Positions 7,653-15,372 of a DNA stretch of 64,000 bases are shown piece by piece. The translations under genes and the position numbers were made by a program. How positions within the stretch are numbered: the stretch's first letter is position 1; the number at the start of each line of letters is the position of its first letter. The stretch lies in contig NZ_LWLE01000023.1 in assembly GCF_001905125.1 (NCBI RefSeq), forward strand, positions 549,124-613,123, given 5' to 3'. The stretch is from Streptomyces sp. TSRI0281 (GTDB lineage Bacteria > Actinomycetota > Actinomycetes > Streptomycetales > Streptomycetaceae). Under the pieces are notes generated by a model. It worked only from the letters and a program-made list of their open reading frames with translations, made no database searches and was not told the origin of the DNA.

Positions 7653-10600
7653 ATGCAGATCCGGCTGACCGTCCTCGCGCCGCGCAGCGGCCAGACCCCG
7701 GCACGCGCCTGCGACGTGCTCGTCACCGCCCCGGCCGGGACGGCGCTCGCCGCCGTCGCCTCCGGCCTGGCCGCGGCCGTCTCGGGGCCCGACAGTTCTC
7801 TCGGCGGCGGAGCGGTGGTGCTGTTCGCCGGACGGGAACGGCTCGACGCGCACCGCATCGCCCTGGGCGATCCGCCCCTGGTGGACGGCGCGGTGCTCTC
7901 GCTCCAGATGCCCGGTGACGACGAAGCGGCGGACGACACCGTCCCGGCGCAGCTGCATGTGGTCGCGGGCCCCGACGCGGGCGGCGTCCACCTGCTGCAC
8001 GGCGGGCAGATCCGGATCGGCCGCTCGGCCGACGCGGACGTCCCGCTCGACGACCCGGACGTGTCCCGGCTGCACTGCGCGGTGACGGTCTCCGAGGACG
8101 GCCGGGTCTCGGTCGCCGACCTGGGTTCCACCAACGGCACCTCGCTGGACGGTACGGAGGTCCGCGACCGCCCGGTCCCGCTCCTCCCGGGCGCACTGCT
8201 GCGGCTCGGCGAATCGACGCTCCGGCTCACCGCGGGCTCCCGTACGGCGACGCTGGCGACCGCGCCGGACGGTGAGGGGCACCTGCGGGTGGCTCGGGCG
8301 GAAGCCGACGCCCCGGAGGGCGGCCCCATGGCCGGAGGCGGCTTCGCGGGCACCGCGGGCGGTTTCGGCGACGAGGACCCGGACGGCTCCGGGCACACCT
8401 ACAGCCAGGCCCCCTCCCACGGTGATCCCGGACCGCAGGGGCACGACGCGCACCGGCAGGACGACGAAGGCCGCGGGGAGCACGGGCACGGGCCGGACAC
8501 CGTCCGGCGCCACTCCACGCACGCACGCGGCGCCCGGTACGGCGAGAGCGAGGCGCCCCGGCGCGGCGGCATAGGCGCCTGGGCCCGGCGGCTCACCGGC
8601 GGCAAGGGCGATCCGGCACAGGACCCGGACGCGGGCGCACCGGGGAGAGCGGCACCCGACTCCCCGGACCGGGCGCAGTCCTCCCACGCGGAGCACGCCT
8701 CGTTCGACGCCCCCTCCTCCTTCTCCCCGTCCTCCTCCTCTCCCTCTCCCTTCTCCTCCGCGCCCGCGGGGACCTGGCCGGATCCGGCGGCCGTGCTGCT
8801 GACCGCGCTCGGCCCAGGACCCCGGCTGTGGGAGCGCGACGCCGCGCACCCGGAGGCGCTCGTCGTGCGGCTGGGGACGACCGACCGGGCCGAGCTGCCC
8901 GCCGTGCCGGTGACCGTGGGGCTGCGGGAGGCCGGTTCGCTCGGCCTCGCCGGACCGCGCGAACGGCTGGCGGGTCTGGCCCGCTCGACCGTGGCGCAGC
9001 TCGCCGCGCTGCACTCCCCGTTCGACCTGGAGATCGTGCTGATCAGCACGGACCGGGCCCGTTCCGCGGACGAGCGGCGGCGGGAGTGGGCCTGGCTGGG
9101 GTGGCTGCCGCATCTGCGCCCGATGCACGGCCAGGACTGCCGGCTCCTCCTCGCGTACGACCGTGAGCAGGCCATGGCCCGTACGGCGGAGCTGGTCCGC
9201 CGCCTGGACGAGGGCCCGCTCGGCCCCGGCTGGCCGAGCGTGGACCGGTCCGCGGTGGCCGAGGCCGCCCGCGCCCATACGGGTCCGCACACCGTGGTGA
9301 TCGTCGACGGCGACCCCGGTTCCTCGGTGCTGCGCGAGACCACGGCCAGGCTGGCCGGTGCGGGGGCTGCCGCCGGAATCCATCTGATCTGCCTCGCCGA
9401 GACTCCCGCCGCGTCTCCCACGTCGCCGGTCACCGCGACCTACGAGACCGCGTGCCAGACCTCGATCGCCTTCCGCGAGTGCGGGGCGGTCGCCATGCTG
9501 AGCGGCGATGTGGCGACGGCGCTGCGGTTGCTGCGCACGGCGGGCGGCCAGGTCGCGGGGCACGGCACGGTTGCCGCGGTGGACGCGGTGTCGGCCGCCT
9601 GGGCCGAGCGGTTCGGGCGGGCCCTGGCGCCGTTGCGCGACGAGGGCTCGGCCGCGCTGCCGGGCCGCCCGACGGCAGCGGCCCTGCCGCCGTCCGCCCG
9701 GTTGCTCGACGAGCTGGGGCTGGCCCGCGCCACCCCGGCGTCGCTGATGGCGCGTTGGGCGTCCACGGCGGAGAGCCAGCCGGGCGCCACGGTCCGGCCC
9801 ACGGCCGCCGCGCCCCGGTCGGACCTCGACACCCCGGGCTCGGGCCGCACCCTCAGCACGGGCCCCCGCGTGGGCGCCCAGCGCACGGGCCACGACCCGT
9901 ACCACCGCGCCCCGGAACCGACGGGCTCAGGACGCATGCCGTATCCGGGCACGGACGGCCGGGGCTCGGGCGGTACGCCGTATCCCGGCACGGACTCCCG
10001 GGGCTCGGGGCGCACCCCTTACCCCGGCACCGCCTCCGACCACACGCCGTACTTCGGCACCGACACCCGTGGCTCCGGGCGCACGCCCTACCCGGGTACG
10101 GACTCCCGTGGCTCCGGGCGCACGCTGTATCCCGGCAGCGCCGCCCCGCAGCCCTCGTCCCGGACCGCCCCCCACGCCGCCCCACAGCCCTCATCCCGGA
10201 CCGCCCCGCACGCCGCCCCGCAGACCGCAGCGCAGCCCGCGTCGGGCGCCACCGTCTACGCCGGGCGGCCGGTGCTCGTGCTCGGGGCGGGGCCGCGCGG
10301 CGCCCTCAGCGTCGATCTGGCCGACGAAGGGCCGCACCTCCTCATCGAGGGACCGGCGGGCAGCGGGCGCACCGAGCTGCTGCGGGCCGTGGCCGCCTCG
10401 CTCGCCTCCGCCGCCCGCCCCGACCGGCTCGGCATCCTGTTGGTCGACGGGGCCGCGGGCGAACACGGAGAGCGTGGCGAAGGGCTGCGCCCCTGCACGG
10501 AACTCCCGCATGTGTTCACGCATTTGATGGCGTCCGACCCCGTACGGATGCGCGAGTTCGCACAGGCGTTGGGCGGTGAGCTGAAGCGGCGGGCCGAGCT

Positions 10601-11303
10601 GCTCGGCCCGCTGGACTTCGCCGCGTGGCACGCCCAGCACGAGGTCTCGCAGCGGCTCGTGGGCCAGCGTCCGCCCAGCGCCGCCGAACAGCGCGGCGAC
10701 CTGGACTCCCCCGCCGGCGGCACCCTGCGACTGCGGCCCGCCGCCGTACGGGCCATGGACCCTGGCCCCTCCCCGCTGCCCCGGCTCGTCGTCCTCGCCG
10801 ACGACTTCGACGCCCTGGTCGCCCCGGCGCTCGGCAGCCCCGGCCGCCCTGCCGCGGGTTCGGTCGTACGGGCGCTGGAGGCCGTCGCCAGGGACGGCGG
10901 ACGGCTCGGCGTCCATCTGGTCGCCACCTCCGCCCGCCCGGACCGCACCGAGGACACGGAGCTGGCCCGCGGCGCCCGGCTGCGCATCGTGCTCGACGCG
11001 CCGGTCCTGCCGCCCTCCCCGGACGAACCGGCGCCGGGACGTGGGCGGTTGGGACACCCGGACGGCCGGGTGACGCCGTTCCAGGGCGGCCGGGTCACGG
11101 GCCGCATCCCCCGCACGGCGACCCTGCGCCCCACCGTCGTACCGCTGGAGTGGGAGCGGATGGGCGATCCGCCCACCCGTCGGCCGCTGCGGGAGCTCGG
11201 CAACGGGCCGACGGACCTGGCGCTGCTCGCCAGTGCGCTGGAGCGCGCGGCCCGTTCGGTGAACGCTGAACGACTCCCTCCGCTTATCCCGTTCTCTTCC
11301 TGA
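7653..11303 (+). CDS. FHA domain protein with EssC/EccC-like FtsK ATPase regions
   Basis: 1,216 residues from ATG 7653 (AAGGGA lies about 12 nt upstream; a longer start is possible). A forkhead-associated domain spans about residues 100-172, with GRS, SRLH and STNGT motifs; FHA domains bind phosphothreonine peptides. After a disordered linker, residues about 375-560 resemble the N-terminal part of EssC/EccC secretion ATPases (AGPRERLAGLARSTVAQLAALHSP, cited in parts; EWAWLGWLPHLRP). A second low-complexity linker repeats GTDSRGSGRTPYPG. A C-terminal NTPase-like unit follows, with GPAGSGRTE at about residues 900-908 and LVVLADDFD as a Walker-B-like strand. The P-loop lysine is replaced by arginine, so ATP hydrolysis is doubtful. 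No WXG100 or other ESX genes are nearby. It probably acts with PkaA/PkaB as a phospho-responsive membrane or secretion-related factor; this role is inferred. Confidence 0.8.
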   Translation: MQIRLTVLAPRSGQTPARACDVLVTAPAGTALAAVASGLAAAVSGPDSSLGGGAVVLFAGRERLDAHRIALGDPPLVDGAVLSLQMPGDDEAADDTVPAQLHVVAGPDAGGVHLLHGGQIRIGRSADADVPLDDPDVSRLHCAVTVSEDGRVSVADLGSTNGTSLDGTEVRDRPVPLLPGALLRLGESTLRLTAGSRTATLATAPDGEGHLRVARAEADAPEGGPMAGGGFAGTAGGFGDEDPDGSGHTYSQAPSHGDPGPQGHDAHRQDDEGRGEHGHGPDTVRRHSTHARGARYGESEAPRRGGIGAWARRLTGGKGDPAQDPDAGAPGRAAPDSPDRAQSSHAEHASFDAPSSFSPSSSSPSPFSSAPAGTWPDPAAVLLTALGPGPRLWERDAAHPEALVVRLGTTDRAELPAVPVTVGLREAGSLGLAGPRERLAGLARSTVAQLAALHSPFDLEIVLISTDRARSADERRREWAWLGWLPHLRPMHGQDCRLLLAYDREQAMARTAELVRRLDEGPLGPGWPSVDRSAVAEAARAHTGPHTVVIVDGDPGSSVLRETTARLAGAGAAAGIHLICLAETPAASPTSPVTATYETACQTSIAFRECGAVAMLSGDVATALRLLRTAGGQVAGHGTVAAVDAVSAAWAERFGRALAPLRDEGSAALPGRPTAAALPPSARLLDELGLARATPASLMARWASTAESQPGATVRPTAAAPRSDLDTPGSGRTLSTGPRVGAQRTGHDPYHRAPEPTGSGRMPYPGTDGRGSGGTPYPGTDSRGSGRTPYPGTASDHTPYFGTDTRGSGRTPYPGTDSRGSGRTLYPGSAAPQPSSRTAPHAAPQPSSRTAPHAAPQTAAQPASGATVYAGRPVLVLGAGPRGALSVDLADEGPHLLIEGPAGSGRTELLRAVAASLASAARPDRLGILLVDGAAGEHGERGEGLRPCTELPHVFTHLMASDPVRMREFAQALGGELKRRAELLGPLDFAAWHAQHEVSQRLVGQRPPSAAEQRGDLDSPAGGTLRLRPAAVRAMDPGPSPLPRLVVLADDFDALVAPALGSPGRPAAGSVVRALEAVARDGGRLGVHLVATSARPDRTEDTELARGARLRIVLDAPVLPPSPDEPAPGRGRLGHPDGRVTPFQGGRVTGRIPRTATLRPTVVPLEWERMGDPPTRRPLRELGNGPTDLALLASALERAARSVNAERLPPLIPFSS
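9940..10137. repeat. imperfect tandem repeat in the FHA gene
   Basis: About five units of roughly 33-42 bp encode variants of GTDSRGSGRTPYPG. They are followed by two copies of a 27-30 bp unit encoding APQPSSRTAPHA. The repeats form a flexible linker before the C-terminal NTPase-like domain and are likely variable in length. Confidence 0.75.
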
Positions 11304-11485
11304 AAAAGTGGCGGAAACACCCCCTCCCCTGCAGTGATGCGACGTCACGAGCCCACAACGATAGGGCGGTTGGAACCCCGGACGGTATTGCGGCACCCGT
11401 GCGCCCGGCGTAGGACTGTCGACACGGACGACGTAGCCCGCGCACAGAGACGTGGTCGGGCGCGTACAGAAGAGACGGGGCAGTA

Positions 11486-12850
11486 ATGAGCACAACCCTT
11501 CGGATACGTAGGGCCGCGCTGGTGTTCACCGCGGTAGGCGCACTGGCGCTGACCGGCTGCGGTGACGACAACGGCGGGAAGGACAAAGCGGGCGACGGCT
11601 CCGCGAAGGGCAGCAAGAGCCCGTCGAGCGTCACGTTGCCGAAACTGAACGGTGAGAAGATCTCGGTCGCCGCGGTCTGGACCGGACCGGAGCAGGCCAA
11701 CTTCACCAAGGTGCTGGACGAGTTCGAGAAGCGCACGGGCGCGACGGTGACCTTCGTCCCGGCGCAGGACCCGATCGTCAACTTCCTCGGTACGAAGATC
11801 GCGGGAGGTCAGCCGCCGGACGTCGCGATGATCCCGCAGGTCGGCGCGGTCCAGCAGGCGGTGCAGAAGAAGTGGGCCAAGCCGGTCGGCGCCGAGGCGA
11901 AGGCGCAGCTCGCCAAGAACTACGCGAAGGTCTGGCAGGACCTCGGCGCGGTGGACGGCACCCAGTACGGCGTCTACTTCAAGGCCGCCAACAAGTCCCT
12001 GATCTGGTACAACACCAAGGCGTTCGAGAACGCGGGCGCGAGTGAGCCGAAGACCTGGAAGGACTTCCTGGCCACCGCCGAGACCGTTTCCGCCTCCGGC
12101 GTCACCCCGGTCTCGGTCGGCGGCGCGGACGGCTGGACCCTCACCGACTGGTTCGAAAATGTCTATCTCTCCCAGGCGGGCCCGGAGAAGTACGACCAAC
12201 TCGCCAAGCACGAGATCAAGTGGACCGACCCGTCCGTGAAGGACGCGCTCACCACGCTGGCCCAGCTCTTCGGCAAGCCGAACCTGATCACGGGTGGCGC
12301 CGACGGTGCGCTGCAGACCGAGTTCCCGGCGTCCGTCACCCAGACGTTCACCGGCGGCGACCAGCCCAAGGGCGCCATGGTCTTCGAGGGCGACTTCGTC
12401 TCCATCAACATCGCGCAGACCAAGGCCAAGGTCGGTACGGACGCCAAGGTGTTCCCGTTCCCGGCGGTCGGCACGGACTCCCCCGTGGTCACCGGCGGCG
12501 ACGCGGCCGTGGCCCTGAAGGACAGCAAGGGCGCTCAGGCACTGCTCACCTGGCTGGCCTCGACGGACGCGGCGCGGATATGGGCCGAGGCGGGCGGGTT
12601 CATCTCCCCGAACAAGGGCCTGGACGCCGGCGCGTACCCCAACGAGGTGCAGCGCAAGATGGCCGAGGCGCTGATCGCGGCCGGTGACGACGTCCGGTTC
12701 GACATGTCCGACCAGGCCCCGCAGTCGTTCGGCGGGACGCCCGGGAAGGGCGAGTGGAAGATCCTCCAGGACTTCCTGAAGAACCCGAAGGACATCGCGG
12801 GGACCCAGGCGAAACTGGAGTCCGACGCGGCCAAGGCGTACAAGAGCTGA
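11486..12850 (+). CDS. ABC transporter substrate-binding lipoprotein (carbohydrate type)
   Basis: 454 residues. A lipoprotein signal MSTTLRIRRAALVF... ends in the lipobox ALTGC, with the acylated Cys at residue 25 and then a Gly/Asp/Lys-rich tether. The body (from about residue 55) has the family-1 solute-binding fold pattern: LNGEKISVAAVWTG, FEKRTGATVTFVP, PDVAMIPQVG, YGVYFKAANKSLIWYNTKAFENAG, and the hinge motif SFGGTPGKGEWKILQDFL. It captures an unidentified, probably oligosaccharide, ligand outside the membrane and delivers it to the two permeases encoded 4 bp and about 1.5 kb downstream. No ATPase is encoded here; Streptomyces sugar importers commonly borrow a shared MsiK-type ATPase. 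No sugar-type operator was recognised upstream. Confidence 0.9.
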   Translation: MSTTLRIRRAALVFTAVGALALTGCGDDNGGKDKAGDGSAKGSKSPSSVTLPKLNGEKISVAAVWTGPEQANFTKVLDEFEKRTGATVTFVPAQDPIVNFLGTKIAGGQPPDVAMIPQVGAVQQAVQKKWAKPVGAEAKAQLAKNYAKVWQDLGAVDGTQYGVYFKAANKSLIWYNTKAFENAGASEPKTWKDFLATAETVSASGVTPVSVGGADGWTLTDWFENVYLSQAGPEKYDQLAKHEIKWTDPSVKDALTTLAQLFGKPNLITGGADGALQTEFPASVTQTFTGGDQPKGAMVFEGDFVSINIAQTKAKVGTDAKVFPFPAVGTDSPVVTGGDAAVALKDSKGAQALLTWLASTDAARIWAEAGGFISPNKGLDAGAYPNEVQRKMAEALIAAGDDVRFDMSDQAPQSFGGTPGKGEWKILQDFLKNPKDIAGTQAKLESDAAKAYKS

Positions 12851-12854
12851 CGCG

Positions 12855-14228
12855 GTGACGACAGCTACCGCGGGGGACGCCGCAGCGGCGTCCCCCGCCG
12901 ACAAGAGCCCACACACCCCCCCACCGGACAAACCCCGCCGGAGCGTGACCGGTACCCGCAAGCTCCTCGCGGCGGCGTTCCTGCTGCCCGCCCTGGTGCT
13001 GCTCGGCGCGCTCGTGGTCTATCCGATCGTGTACTCCGTCTACCGGTCGTTCTTCGACCAAGCGGGCACGGCGTTCGCCGGTTTCGACAACTACAAGGCG
13101 CTGTTCACGGACGGCACCATCCGCACGGCGGTGAAGAACAACGCGATCTGGGTCGTGCTCGCCCCGACGGTCTCCACCGCGCTGGGCCTGATCTTCGCGG
13201 TGCTGACCGAGCGCATCCGCTGGGGCACGGCGTTCAAGCTGATCGTCTTCATGCCGATGGCGATCTCGATGCTCGCCGCGGGCATCATCTTCCGTCTGGT
13301 GTACGACCAGGCCCCGGAGCGCGGTGTCGCCAACGCCGTCTGGGTCGGAGTGCACGACACGTTCAACGAGTCGGCGGGCTTCCCGAAGGCGCATCCGCTG
13401 CCCGTGCATCCGCTGAAGCCGGGCGGCGCCGGATCGTTCATCACGAAGGACCCGGTGCGGGCGGGGCAGCCGGCGATGCTGCCGCTGGTCGGCGTGGCCC
13501 CGGCGAAGATGCCGGGCGACGCACAGCCCGCGAAGGCGCCCACGGCGTCGGGCGGGGAGATCACCGGAACCGCGTGGCTGGACTTCACCCGGGGCGGCGG
13601 CGGCAAACCCAATGTCGTCGACCCGAAGGAGCTCGGTCTCAAGGGCATCAAGGTCGAAGCGGTCAAGGACGGCAAGGTCGTCGCCACCGCGACGGCCGGG
13701 GCGAACGGCGTGTTCACGCTGCCCGCCTCGGCCGACGGAGCCCAACTCCGGCTCCCGGCAGACAACTTCAGGGAACCGTACAACGGTGTCGACTGGCTCG
13801 GCCCGTCCCTGGTGACGCCCGGGATCATCGGCAGTTACGTATGGATGTGGGCCGGGTTCGCGATGGTGCTCATCGCCGCGGGCCTGGCGGGACTGCCGCG
13901 TGAACTCCTCGAAGCGGCGCGGGTGGACGGTGCCAACGAGTGGCAGGTGTTCCGCCGGATCACCGTGCCGATGCTCGCCCCGGTCCTCGCGGTGGTGCTG
14001 GTCACGCTGATGATCAACGTCCTGAAGGTCTTCGACCTGGTCTTCATCATCGCGCCGGGCTCCTCCCAGGACGACGCGAATGTGCTGGCGCTCCAGCTGT
14101 ACCGGTCCTCGTTCGGCACGGACGCGGACCTGGGCATCGGCAGCGCCATCGCCGTACTGCTGTTGCTGCTGGTCATCCCGGTGATGCTGTTCAACATCCG
14201 CCGGATACGGAAGGAGGGGCGCCGATGA
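12855..14228 (+). CDS. ABC sugar permease with a large extracytoplasmic insertion (MalF-like)
   Basis: 457 residues from a GTG 4 bp after the lipoprotein stop. Membrane segments 1-3 lie at about residues 38-65, 98-122 and 125-150. Residues about 155-315 are then a hydrophilic insertion. It includes a stretch, GEITGTAWLDF ... GIKVEAVKDGKVVATATAGANGVFTLP, that reads like a small carboxypeptidase-regulatory/Cna-B type beta-sandwich. Three further segments follow, with the EAA loop GLPRELLEAARVDGANEW that contacts the ATPase. With the N-terminus inside, the insertion falls outside the cell between segments 3 and 4. That is the place of the P2 loop of E. coli MalF, which contacts the binding protein. 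Most family members of about 300 residues lack it. The 3' end is duplicated 104 bp downstream. Confidence 0.9.
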   Translation: MTTATAGDAAAASPADKSPHTPPPDKPRRSVTGTRKLLAAAFLLPALVLLGALVVYPIVYSVYRSFFDQAGTAFAGFDNYKALFTDGTIRTAVKNNAIWVVLAPTVSTALGLIFAVLTERIRWGTAFKLIVFMPMAISMLAAGIIFRLVYDQAPERGVANAVWVGVHDTFNESAGFPKAHPLPVHPLKPGGAGSFITKDPVRAGQPAMLPLVGVAPAKMPGDAQPAKAPTASGGEITGTAWLDFTRGGGGKPNVVDPKELGLKGIKVEAVKDGKVVATATAGANGVFTLPASADGAQLRLPADNFREPYNGVDWLGPSLVTPGIIGSYVWMWAGFAMVLIAAGLAGLPRELLEAARVDGANEWQVFRRITVPMLAPVLAVVLVTLMINVLKVFDLVFIIAPGSSQDDANVLALQLYRSSFGTDADLGIGSAIAVLLLLLVIPVMLFNIRRIRKEGRR

Positions 14229-14332
14229 AGGGTCCGGTCGACCTGACACCGCCCCCCGGCCGGGGGTACGGGGGCTGTCCCCCGGGAGAACACAGCAACA
14301 TCCGCCGGATACGAAAGGAGGGGCGCCGATGA
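14192..14332 (+). repeat. duplicated 37-bp stop/start junction between the permease genes
   Basis: The last 37 bp of the first permease gene (14192-14228), containing AAGGAGGGGCGCCGATGA, recur at 14296-14332 with one mismatch. The second copy supplies the ribosome-binding site and ATGA start of the second permease. The 67 bp between the copies contain a GC palindromic element (CCCCCCGGCCGGGGGTAC followed by GGGGGCTGTCCCCC). The layout looks like an insertion with tandem duplication of the translational-coupling site. Confidence 0.85.
14225..14332 (+). CDS. possible 35-residue mini-ORF in the duplicated junction
   Basis: The ATG inside the ATGA at the end of the first permease opens a 35-codon frame beginning MKGPVDLTPPPGRG and ending in NIRRIRKEGRR, the same tail as the first permease. 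It stops at a TGA that overlaps the second permease's ATG. It starts and ends in ATGA overlaps and has a GGAGG site, so ribosomes may traverse it. The product is probably meaningless; translation would simply keep the two permease genes coupled. Confidence 0.35.
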   Translation: MKGPVDLTPPPGRGYGGCPPGEHSNIRRIRKEGRR

Positions 14333-15210
14333 GCGCGACAACCACGGCCGCGACGAAGAAGCGGTCCCTCGGCGCACGGCTGGCGACGCGTGCGGGCGGC
14401 GGCGTCATGCGGGTCGTCCTCCTGCTGGTGGCCCTGTTCTGGCTGATGCCGACGATCGGCCTGCTGCTCTCCTCGCTGCGCGGGGCGGACGACATCGCGG
14501 CGACCGGCTGGTGGAAGGTCTTCACCGCCCCGTCCGAGATGACCTTCGACAACTACCAGCGCCTGCTGGACAATTCGACGATCACCGATTCCCTGTTCAG
14601 CACGGTGATGATCACGGTCCCGTCCACCGTCCTGGTGGTGGTGATCGGCTCGCTGGCCGGATACGCCTTCGCCTGGATGGACTTCCCCGGCCGCGACTGG
14701 TGGTTCCTGCTGGTCGTCGGGCTGCTGGTGGTGCCCGTACAGGTCGCCCTGATCCCGGTGTCCGAGCTCTTCGGCACCATCGGGATCTTCGAGACGACGC
14801 TGGGCGTGGTGCTGTTCCACACGGCCTTCGGCCTGCCGTTCGCGATCTTCCTCCTGCGGAACTTCTTCGCGGAGATCCCGCGCGAACTGCTGGAGGCCGC
14901 ACGGCTCGACGGAGCGGGTGAGATCCGGCTCTTCACCCGGGTCGTGATGCCGCTGGGCGGTCCGGCGATCGCCTCGCTCGGGATCTTCCAGTTCCTGTGG
15001 GTGTGGAACGACATGCTGGTCGCGCTGATCTTCGCGGACTCCGATTCGCCACCGATCACCGTCGCCCTGCAACAGCAGGTACGCCAGTTCGGCAACAACA
15101 TCGACGTGCTGGCGCCCGGCGCCTTCGTGTCGATGGTGATCCCGCTGGTCGTGTTCTTCGCCTTCCAGCGGCAGTTCGTCTCCGGCGTCATGGCGGGCGG
15201 GGTCAAGTAA
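14329..15210 (+). CDS. ABC sugar permease (MalG-like)
   Basis: 293-residue integral membrane protein with six predicted membrane segments. The first is VVLLLVALFWLMPTIGLLLSSL. The EAA coupling motif EIPRELLEAARLDGAGEIRLF lies at about residues 183-202. It starts at the ATG in an ATGA overlap with the mini-ORF and is preceded by AAGGAGGGG. It pairs with the longer permease upstream to form the channel of a carbohydrate importer, with the ATP-hydrolysing subunit supplied from elsewhere. The length is normal for the MalG branch, with no insertion like that in its partner. The operon ends at the hairpin at 15241. Confidence 0.92.
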   Translation: MSATTTAATKKRSLGARLATRAGGGVMRVVLLLVALFWLMPTIGLLLSSLRGADDIAATGWWKVFTAPSEMTFDNYQRLLDNSTITDSLFSTVMITVPSTVLVVVIGSLAGYAFAWMDFPGRDWWFLLVVGLLVVPVQVALIPVSELFGTIGIFETTLGVVLFHTAFGLPFAIFLLRNFFAEIPRELLEAARLDGAGEIRLFTRVVMPLGGPAIASLGIFQFLWVWNDMLVALIFADSDSPPITVALQQQVRQFGNNIDVLAPGAFVSMVIPLVVFFAFQRQFVSGVMAGGVK

Positions 15211-15240
15211 CCGCCCCCGCACGGCTGTACGTCAACACCG

Positions 15241-15270
15241 AGCGGCCCGGCTCCCCGGAACCGGGCCGCT
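15241..15270 (+). terminator. terminator of the sugar ABC operon
   Basis: AGCGGCCCGG-N10-CCGGGCCGCT forms a perfect 10-bp stem 30 bp past the second permease stop. Confidence 0.8.
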
Positions 15271-15372
15271 TCGCCGTGCGCGTCCCCCGAATGCCGCGTA
15301 TGGCGTAACCAGGTCACTCCTTCGGCCGTTTGCGGGCCACCTGCAACCCCGCGAACGACCCCTGGATGTGTA

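Noticed and set aside
11486..15210. A missing ATPase as evidence for a broken transporter
   Set aside because: Sugar ABC operons in Streptomyces commonly use a shared ATPase encoded elsewhere.
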